Shown piece after piece: positions 56,745 through 64,000 of a stretch of DNA of 64,000 nt; the first letter of the stretch is position 1; each line of letters starts with the position of its first letter. Source of the stretch: Dimorphilus gyrociliatus. Its lineage: Eukaryota > Annelida > Polychaeta > Dinophilidae. Position numbers and translations under genes: made by a program. The notes beneath the pieces were generated by a model that saw only the letters and a list, made by a program, of their open reading frames with translations, did not search any database and was not told where the DNA came from. The DNA lies in assembly GCA_904063045.1 (NCBI GenBank), contig CAJFCJ010000013.1:1036156-1100155 (forward strand), given 5' to 3'.

Positions 56745-58206
56745 ATGATTTCAGTTAAAAATATCATGTACTTTCGAATAACACGGAATATCGCTCATCG
56801 GTTTTACACAACCATATCAGAAGTAGATTATTATGCTTCCCATCCTGAAATAGATGCTAAAAAGTCATTGGAACCTCTTCATATACCCGTGATGTTGAAT
56901 ACTGTAAGAGATATATTGAAACCCGCCAATAATAAGGTAAAGTTGAATAGATTCTTAATTCATTGTGTAAATAGAGCCGATTCCTGCCAGTCCAATAAAT
57001 ATAGTCTTGATATGATGCTTATAAATTGTTGTTGATAGGCATAGACTAACCTTATTGTAATATGCTCTCTTTTTTGTAGCAGATAGGATTGAAGTAATTG
57101 AAGTAGTTTCTAAGCTATTTTATTGCTTTCTATTTTCTCTAGGTAATTCTGGATATGACTTTTGGATCTGGTGGACACAGCTTGAACTTATTAAAACAAG
57201 CGCCTGAAATGAGAATTATAGCAGCTGACAGAGATTCACTAGCCAACTCAATTGCACTTGATTGTAATAATTACATGTATGTTTTTACATCCCGATACTG
57301 TGTTGAATAATAGAGAAAATGTTGCCTTTTTTTTAGGTCGAACATTTTACCAATTAAGTCGAAGTTTAGCCAACTTAAGTACAAACTGATAGCTAACGGA
57401 GTATTACCGTCTTCGTTAGATGGAGTTCTTATCGACTGCGGTGTATCTTCTATGCAACTGGATGATGCCGAACGAGGATTTTCATTTATTAGAGATGGAC
57501 CACTAAATATGTCAATGGATAACCCCAGAAAAGACAAAAATGAGCAAATAAAAGGCAAAAAAAATGCTAGTTTTGTAGTTAATCACCTTAATGAAAAGAC
57601 TTTGTCGAAAATCATTAGGAAATATGGCGAAGAAAGACATGCTAAGCTAATAGCAAAGAGAATTGTGGAAAACCGCTTGATTAATAGTACTTTGGAATTA
57701 GCAGATGTCATATCGTCAGCTATTCCCAGGGGATACGGCTCGTACGTTAGAATTATTGTCATCTGATCTTATTATAAATCAAAAAATTTATTTGCAGCAG
57801 AAAAGAATTGAGTATACATCCTGCGACAAGAACCTTTCAAGCTATTAGGATATATGTTAACGATGAGCTGAACGAATTAAATTCTGCTATAGAGTGTGCT
57901 CACCTCTTCTTAAATGAAGGATGTCCATGTGTTGCCATTTCATTCCATTCTCTAGAAGATAGAATAGTTAAACGACACTTTCATTCAATAGATTTCAATA
58001 TGAAGAACAATCTATCTGCTAGACAACAAATGATATTATCAGCCGGAAAAGCTTATACACATTCGATGAAAGACATTAAAAACTCTGTCAGAAAAGGGTG
58101 GAAGCCGCTATCTCGGAAAATTTTCAATCCAGATATGCAAGAAATTTTAGCGAATCCCCGAAGTAGATCAGCCAAATTACGTGCCGCAACTAAAGAATTA
58201 CTATAA
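56745..58206 (+). CDS. METTL15: Mitochondrial 12S rRNA m4C methyltransferase (METTL15/RsmH family)
   Basis: Exons 56745-56936, 57143-57276, 57337-57741 and 57798-58206, all in phase, give 379 residues. MYFRITRNIAHRF at 56766 is an alternative start. The basic, Arg-rich N-terminus fits a mitochondrial presequence. RsmH hallmarks are the HIPVMLNTV start, SAM-binding VILDMTFGSGGHS, DGVLIDCGVSSMQLD, GFSFIRDGPLNMSMD, HPATRTFQAIRIYVN, and ISFHSLEDRIVKRHF. RsmH-family enzymes methylate N4 of a small-subunit rRNA cytidine. The usual DGPLDMRMD reads DGPLNMSMD here, which is a modest deviation. The gene converges on the caprin gene, with 94 bp between stop codons. Confidence 0.93.
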
Positions 58207-58243
58207 ATAAGCGCTTTCACATTTTTATTAACCGTAGTTGTTT

Positions 58244-58249
58244 AATAAA
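58244..58249 (+). terminator. Shared, overlapping poly(A) signals
   Basis: GTTTAATAAAC provides AATAAA on the plus strand, 38 nt after the METTL15 stop. Its complement provides ATTAAA on the minus strand, about 55 nt after the caprin stop. Confidence 0.6.
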
Positions 58250-58300
58250 CACTTTATATGGATGAAACGAACGAATAAGCAAAAAAAAAGAAGTGTTCTT

Positions 58301-60198
58301 TCAAAAGTAAACCTCGCTGATTGGATGATTATGACCACTCCCGGATGTTTCAGTTGCGTTAGAGCGGCCAGTCGATGGTCGGCTTCCCAAAAAGCTAGAT
58401 GATGCCGTTGGACGAGGTTGAAGATTCGTCTTTCCATACTGAGATAGCACAGCATTACTATTGTTTGTCGAGGGAGGTCGGTAACGAGAAACACCGTTAC
58501 GAGATCCATAGCTAGTCGACATACCGTAGCCTACATTTCCAACAGATGCTTGTGTATTGTTCGGATAGCGTTGTGGGTAGGTGGTCGACGAAATATTACG
58601 GTATTTATCCGAAGGAAAACGCGATTGCTATTGGGTGAAAACAAATAATTTTTACTTTTAAGTAATTCAATAAGGATTGTATATTACCTTTCCAGTAATT
58701 CTCTGTGCTGTCGTTGAATTTTCAGTGTTCTGTGCGGCTTGTCCAGGAGGGAGGGGAATTGGTGGCGGTATATCTGGTGTGCTCACCAGAGTATCAGTAC
58801 CAGAGTATGCCGATCTTATTGGCATTGAAACTGCATTAAATCCCGAATGAGCCGTATTTATACTCAGGGGTTCCATAGTCGACATATATGATGGCTCTAT
58901 AGCTTCTTTATAAGTATTTTGTTGACGTACATTGTTGTCCATTGATTTCGTGGCTCCAGAGTTCATTTCGTCGTTAGGTGGATTGGTACCCTGCGTTGGA
59001 ATGATTATAGAACCATCCGTCTTGTCGGCTCTTTTTTCAGAATCGAACACAGAATCTTGCAGGAAGCTAAAACTACCTTCTTGCACCGCCTTTACAATCT
59101 CAACTGGGTCATTTTCTCGACACCTATAAATAGATTCATTTCCGTAAATTACGGCCGGTTTCGTATCAGGTAGTTCGGTATCAACAGGATTTGGTGGAAT
59201 AGGTTGAATTGGAGCCATTGGAGGTATCAACGTATCAAAGTAATTACTTTTTGCTAACTTGTCAAGCAGCTTGCAGATATACGAGTACGACACGTCCAAA
59301 CCAGGAATTTGTTCTGGGCTCTTGTTGATTATTCTTATTAAGTGGTACGAGGCAGATGATATTATATCATTATATTTTTTTCCTATTCGTCTTTCTGTTG
59401 ACAATAAAGAGTACATTCGGACTAAAGCATCCACATCTCTTTTCGATAATTGCGGAGCCTCATTAACACCGTTTATTAAATCTGTTCTAGTTTCTTCCAT
59501 TGTCAATTGAAGTAAAATGTCTTGGATTTTGAGGACGAATTTAACGTCTTCATTCAAGGGAGCGTCCGTCTTCAATTTAATCACCTGTTCACTATCAGCA
59601 GATTCCGATGATGTATCGTCAGAAGCTGTTGATTCTCTTTTCTTCGTAGTGGGTTCCGATTTCATTGGATCATTTATTCTTTCAATGTCAGATTCTATTT
59701 TGGCGACCTAAAGATATCGAACATTGGAGCGTATTACGCAATGATGGCGAATAAAAAAAGAAATATAGCATATATTTACATCTTTTAATACTTCAGTATA
59801 GGTCTTGTGCATTTCCTTGGCAAATTCTATAACACCCAGCACTTCTCCGTAGTGTGAAATAGCCTCCTGTTCGTGGATATTTAGAAAAATTGAACCATAC
59901 ATGTGTTTTGATCAACTTGAATAACTAACCTTTTGTTCTGGTTCTAGGACTTCACCAGAGTCAAGTTTGCTTTGGTAGCCTTGTAGTTTAGTCTGTTGTG
60001 AATATTTAAGAATAATAAAAGCTGTCGAAAAAATGACTTAAAAATGTAAAACTAAGGTAAAACCTTGCGTTTATCTAAATTCCGTATTTTCTTTTCTAAT
60101 GTCCCCAGAAAACCATTAAGTGGCTGATGTAACAGTAGCATGTTATTCTCCATATTTTTCTGAATAGAATTTGCTTCTATTGAAGACGCGGACGGCAT
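58301..60198 (-). CDS. Caprin homologue (RNA-granule protein)
   Basis: Exons 60198-60064, 59992-59930, 59866-59780, 59707-58688 and 58627-58301 are all in phase and give 543 residues. Caprins bind RNA and G3BP/FMRP in stress and neuronal granules. The N-terminal helical region shows the caprin HR1 pattern: LEKKIRNLDKRK, LQGYQSKLDSGE, VIEFAKEMHKTY, then LTMEETRTDLINGVNEAP, LSKRDVDALVRMY, and LLDKLAKSNYFDTL. The second half is low-complexity and Pro/Ser/Asn-rich (PPPIPLPPGQ). The C-terminus has Arg, Tyr and Gly scattered (SRNGVSRYRPP) rather than dense RGG boxes. It shares a ~330-bp divergent promoter with the serine dehydratase gene. Confidence 0.88.
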
Positions 60199-60530
60199 GT
60201 AATCGACTTATAGCGGCACAAATTTGTTAAATTCACGTGCTCTGACCAACAACCCAGTAAAAAGGAAGAATAGTCTCCGTCCGGCGAACTACGCCGGTCA
60301 CTTCCGGTAAATAGTTCCTATAAAAAAATACGATTTTTACAAAAAGTACATCATTCAAAAAATTTTCCCAAAGTGAAAATGTTTTTCGTTTTTTTTTCAT
60401 TGTACTGACGTGATTACTCCCTAAAAATGACGATCCGGACTAATTTCGAGCTAGAGTATTAAAAAATCATTTTAGAATATATAGATGGCGTTATTAAAGA
60501 ACTTCCTTTCGAGTTTCATTTGAATAAAGA
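60199..60530. promoter_or_regulatory. Divergent promoter, caprin / serine dehydratase
   Basis: These 332 bp must hold both start regions. ATAGATGGCGTTATT at about 60480-60494 lies about 45 bp before the serine dehydratase ATG and belongs to an ATGGCG motif seen near several starts. Confidence 0.5.
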
Positions 60531-61780
60531 ATGCTTCACGTTAAAAGTCCACTTATTAAAAGTACCTGTTTGTCAAAATTAAATAACAGAGAAGTATATT
60601 TGAAATTGGAGAATACACAACCTGCTGCCACCTTCAAAATTAGAGGTATAGGCCATAAAATCCAAAAGGTAAAGAAACTATTTTCTAAAACTTCTATTAA
60701 AACTAAAAGAATGACCCAAATATTTATCTTTTTCAGGAAATAAAAAATGGAAAAAAAGAATTTGTGATATCATCTGGAGGAAATGCTGGATATGCTGCAG
60801 CATATGCTGCGAACAATCTTAATGTTCCAATGAAAATTTTCGTACCACAGAGCACTGACCGATCGATTATTGACAAATTGGAGGACGAAGTATGACAATG
60901 CAGAAACATTTAAAAGCCTTAAATGTTATTTTACTATTGATAAACAGAATGCTAACGTTGAAGTCGCAGGACAATTTTTCGACCAAGCAAACGAACGAGC
61001 CCTAGAGTATGCCAGAAGTAATAATGAGGTTTGCTTCATTCATCCTTTTGATGATCCGGATTTATGGTAGGCTTGCGTAATCTAAATTTATAAGCAATGT
61101 CCTAATTGGTATCACTTATCTAGGATAGGACATGAGACATTGATTCAAGAGATAGTTGAGCAAACAGAAAAGCCTGAAACAATAATCGCGTCGGTTGGCG
61201 GGGGTGGATTGGCTATGGGGATAATTAATGGATTAGTTAAGGCTGGGTGGGATGATGTAAATTTGGTAACAATTGAAACTAAAGGGGCTGACTGTTTTTA
61301 TGAAGCCATTAAGGCCAAGAATAGAATTACTTTACCCAAAATTACCAGGTAGAATTTATATACTTATTCATATACAGTATATCCGTTTGTTATTCTATCA
61401 CATTCGCTTTTAATGTTTCATTAGCATTGCAAACTGCTTAGGTGCTTTAAGAGTTTGCGAAGGTCTCTATGATGCATATGCGAAACAGACGATACCTATA
61501 AAGCCTTACCTTGTTAGTGATAAGGATTCGATTGTGGCCATAAGAAAATTTTTAGGTTTGATGGCTTAATCATTCATCTTCAGGGATTATTTACTGTTAA
61601 CACTGAACAGATGATCATAGGATATTTGTTGAGCCGGCTTGCGGAGCCACTTTGGCAGCCTTGTACTCCAAAGAAATTAATTTGGCCCCAAAAGGGGGTA
61701 AGATTGTTGCCATAGTTTGCGGTGGAGCGGGAATTAGCATGAGAATGTTGGAAGACTGGGAAAAAAAGCTATTAAATTAA
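60531..61780 (+). CDS. L-serine dehydratase / threonine deaminase (PLP enzyme)
   Basis: Exons 60531-60668, 60737-60889, 60948-61066, 61124-61348, 61425-61555 and 61611-61780 are all in phase and give 311 residues. The enzyme deaminates serine and threonine to 2-oxo acids. Motifs are LKLENTQPAATFKIRGIGH (PLP Lys in FKIRG), SSGGNAGYAAAYAA (phosphate and substrate loop), GQFFDQANERA, SVGGGGLAMGI (glycine loop), and EPACGATLAA. The overall plan is that of SDS-type serine dehydratases. Catalysis-linked PxGSFKIRG reads PAATFKIRG, so the usual Gly-Ser before the Phe is Ala-Thr here. The serine racemase-type extra Asp-rich metal site is not evident. It ends 68 bp from the converging ankyrin gene. Confidence 0.9.
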
Positions 61781-61795
61781 TTTCTATGACTTCCG

Positions 61796-61801
61796 TTTAT
61801 T
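61796..61801 (-). terminator. Poly(A) signal of the ankyrin-repeat gene
   Basis: AATAAA on the minus strand 47 nt past the stop codon at 61849. Cleavage would fall at or inside the end of the serine dehydratase coding region, so the two mRNAs should overlap. Confidence 0.55.
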
Positions 61802-61848
61802 ATCTTTAATTGATACTATAGTTATGAAAAAGATAACACGATATATTA

Positions 61849-64000
61849 TTATCTATAATAACTTCTACTGCTGTTTGTATTCCGAATTGCAGGTAAAGAA
61901 GTTGTTGATCTAAGCCTTGATCGTATTCTCACAGGTTTCTTTCTTGATGATGTGGCTGAACTCCAACCAGATATGATAGCTGGTTGCGGGCTACCGGCTA
62001 GCGAGGGTACTATTCTTACTCTGTTGGAAATAGCCCTAATTAAATCTCTTGTGTGCTTAAGATTGAAAGCTTTTAAGATGGCGCATGTTTCATCTGAAAA
62101 ATTTCCCGAATCAATCCATTCTTCGTAATCTATTACATAATCGTAGGGCGTTAATCCTTTAACATCCTTTATATTGCAGTCAGCTCCCTTTGAAATTAGA
62201 TATGAAGCGGCAAATCGATTGTTCACTTGACAAGCGATATGCAAAGGTGTAACAGCATTATATTCAGCAGCCGCTTCAATTTCGGCTCCACTTTCAACAA
62301 GAACTTCTAAAAGGTCATTGGAATTTGTTACGGATGCAGCGTAATGCAATGCTGTATAGCCACTTCCCTCGTAAATATGATTAGGATCCGCTCCGTATTT
62401 GATAAGTAGTTTAATGGCTCTAATTTTTTCGCTAACTTTTATTTTTTCCGTAATAATTCTTTGAATTAATATTTCTGGCTCTGACCTCTTTAAAAAGAAC
62501 TCTCGCTCTAAGAGCCATTCTGCTGCATTTAAATAGTCATTAGCCAAAGCTAAATGTGGTAAGCTAGGTGGATTTCTATCCTCCTCATCGGCCAACGACT
62601 TCAACATTTCATCTCCGCCCTCAGCCTCCATTAATATCTTTATTAGATCTACTCTCCCCTGCATTGCACAACAATGAATTGGAAGTAACTTTTTATGATT
62701 GCGAACTGTGAGCTTTGCTCCAATTTTAATTAGGCCGTCAACACAATTGACCGCCGATGGTTTTCCTGTATCACCATAGCATTTTACATGCAATGGGGTG
62801 TTACCGTCGAAATCAGTTATATCCGGTTCAGCTCCAGCAGCCGTAAGTACGGAAAGGGTATCGGCATCTTTAGCCCTATGTAGAGCTACAGCTCCCTTAT
62901 AATCCAATAGATTAATGTCTAATCCGACATTTAGCAATTTCCGTATCAGAGATTTTTCGCCGAAATAAGCGGCCGTGTGTAGAAGCGTACTACCATTTAT
63001 AAAACGGCTTCGTAGACTACATAAGCGTTTCTTTCCACTAATATGATCCTCGAAAACTTCGTTTAAAGCTTGCGAATCACCCGACATAATAAGAGGTACA
63101 ATTGTTGAATAGCGCCTATATATTTCTATAAGAGCATCTCTAAATTCGTCGTTTTTGATCGTATCAAAAGCCGTTCTATTCTTTTCATCTTTTAAATGAA
63201 CATCACATCCCCATTCAATTAATAAATGAGCTGTCCTTTGATGTAAGCCCTCAACCGCTGAAAATAGGGGCGATTGACCTAAAAGATTCTGTTGATCTAT
63301 ATTGGCCCCGAACTCTAAGAGAATGCCAACCATTTCTGTATGACCAAGCCTAGCGGCTGTGTGTAAGGGAGTATTTTTTGCAGGACCATCTTTACAGTTT
63401 ATGAAAGATGGAGTACTACGAAAGAACGAGACCATTTTCGTTAAAGTTTCATTATCATTATCCTTAATGGCTTTAAGAAGTATTTTATACCATGTTGAAT
63501 GACTACTAGGGAATACTTGATAAAGAAAGATTGTTCCGGCTCTAAGTTGCTTATTTTTTGATTGTGCCTCAAAGAACACCTAAAAATAATAGCAGGAATA
63601 AATATATAAATATAGGAGATGTTGTTGTCTTTACTTCGTATTGATCGAAATGTTTAGGATTTATATCGGCTGTACCAGAATGAGAAAGCTTTAATATCTG
63701 TTTAACAACATTATTTGATGAATCTGTAAGAAAATCAAAAACCAATGATTATTAGAGCGAAAAGGAAGATAAGGAAAATTTACTTTTTGTACTGGAAAAA
63801 TTGTCAACAAATTCACCAGAAATAGCGCTATCGTTCTTTTCATCATGCCGATTTAGGTGTATAACACATTTCCGACCTTCCGTAAATGTTTCTCTAGATT
63901 CTAACAAATAAAAGCCACTTCCGTTGGTTAATGTCTAAAAACGGAGGAACACGAATGATCAAGAGCAAATACTATATTATTAAAAAGAAATACTAACCAA
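61849..64000 (-). CDS. Ankyrin-repeat protein, 5' end outside window
   Basis: Exons 63934-63784, 63723-63635 and 63579-61849 are in phase, and a further exon begins at the window edge (donor near 63998). The final exon has about ten ankyrin repeats, such as NTPLHTAARLGHTEMVGILL, QSPLFSAVEGLHQRTAHLL, STLLHTAAYFGEKSLIRKLL, YTALHYAASVTNSNDLLEVL, and VTPLHIACQVNNRFAASYLI. A basic Ser/Arg tail (KKPVRIRSRLRS) follows. The exons before the repeats (GFYLLESRETFTEGRKCVIHL) do not suggest a known domain to me. The function is unknown, probably protein-protein interaction. Confidence 0.8.

Noticed and set aside
1-64000. CRISPR arrays, bacterial operons or prophage features
   Set aside because: The window is spliced animal DNA, and no regularly spaced short repeats of that kind are present.

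Overview
This is nuclear DNA from a small-genome protostome invertebrate. The window carries an innexin gene, spliced genes with mostly 50-60 nt GT-AG introns, 119-nt animal-type 5S rRNA genes, and BIR, THAP, TIR and ROCO domains. The base composition is AT-rich and neighbouring genes are often under 300 bp apart. A compact-genome lophotrochozoan, such as a dinophilid annelid, would fit, but the species is inferred and not shown.

Layout. (1) 1-12 kb is a rearranged 5S rRNA cluster. It holds nine intact-looking genes, a diverged subfamily, several decayed copies, a ~945 bp inverted duplication of a head-to-head 5S pair, and three ~206 bp MITE-like elements. The MITEs contain telomere-like TTAGGG motifs and have 10-bp target-site duplications. 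(2) 12-28 kb is gene-poor. It has a THAP-domain gene fragment, a small coiled-coil gene, a BED/hAT-transposase-derived gene, scattered 5S fossils, and a two-exon gene of about 964 codons whose core is a perfectly phased 90-bp (30-residue) repeat. (3) 28.1-40.3 kb reads as one giant gene of about 41 exons and 2,899 residues. It has an IFT54/MIP-T3-like N-terminus, a decayed ROC-COR module, a linker, LRRs, an intact ROC-COR module, a decayed TIR, an intact TIR and a CAAX box. A CENP-B/pogo-type DNA-binding gene sits inside one intron. (4) 40-64 kb is dense with conserved genes: a BIR protein, an innexin, an SLC46-like transporter, a short guanylate cyclase, NUDT9, a farnesyl-diphosphate-synthase-like prenyltransferase, DNAJC12, METTL15 (RsmH family), caprin, serine dehydratase and a 5'-truncated ankyrin-repeat gene.

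Gene models were assembled by hand. I joined exons at visible GT/AG sites with reading-phase checks, and several starts differ from the longest open frames. The strongest novelty candidate is the tandem double-ROCO/TIR/CAAX protein, in which each signalling domain occurs once degenerate and once intact. Next are the telomere-motif MITE with its pre-insertion site preserved in a sister 5S repeat, and the substitution at the chain-length position of the prenyltransferase. No database search was possible, so family names rest on recognised motifs.
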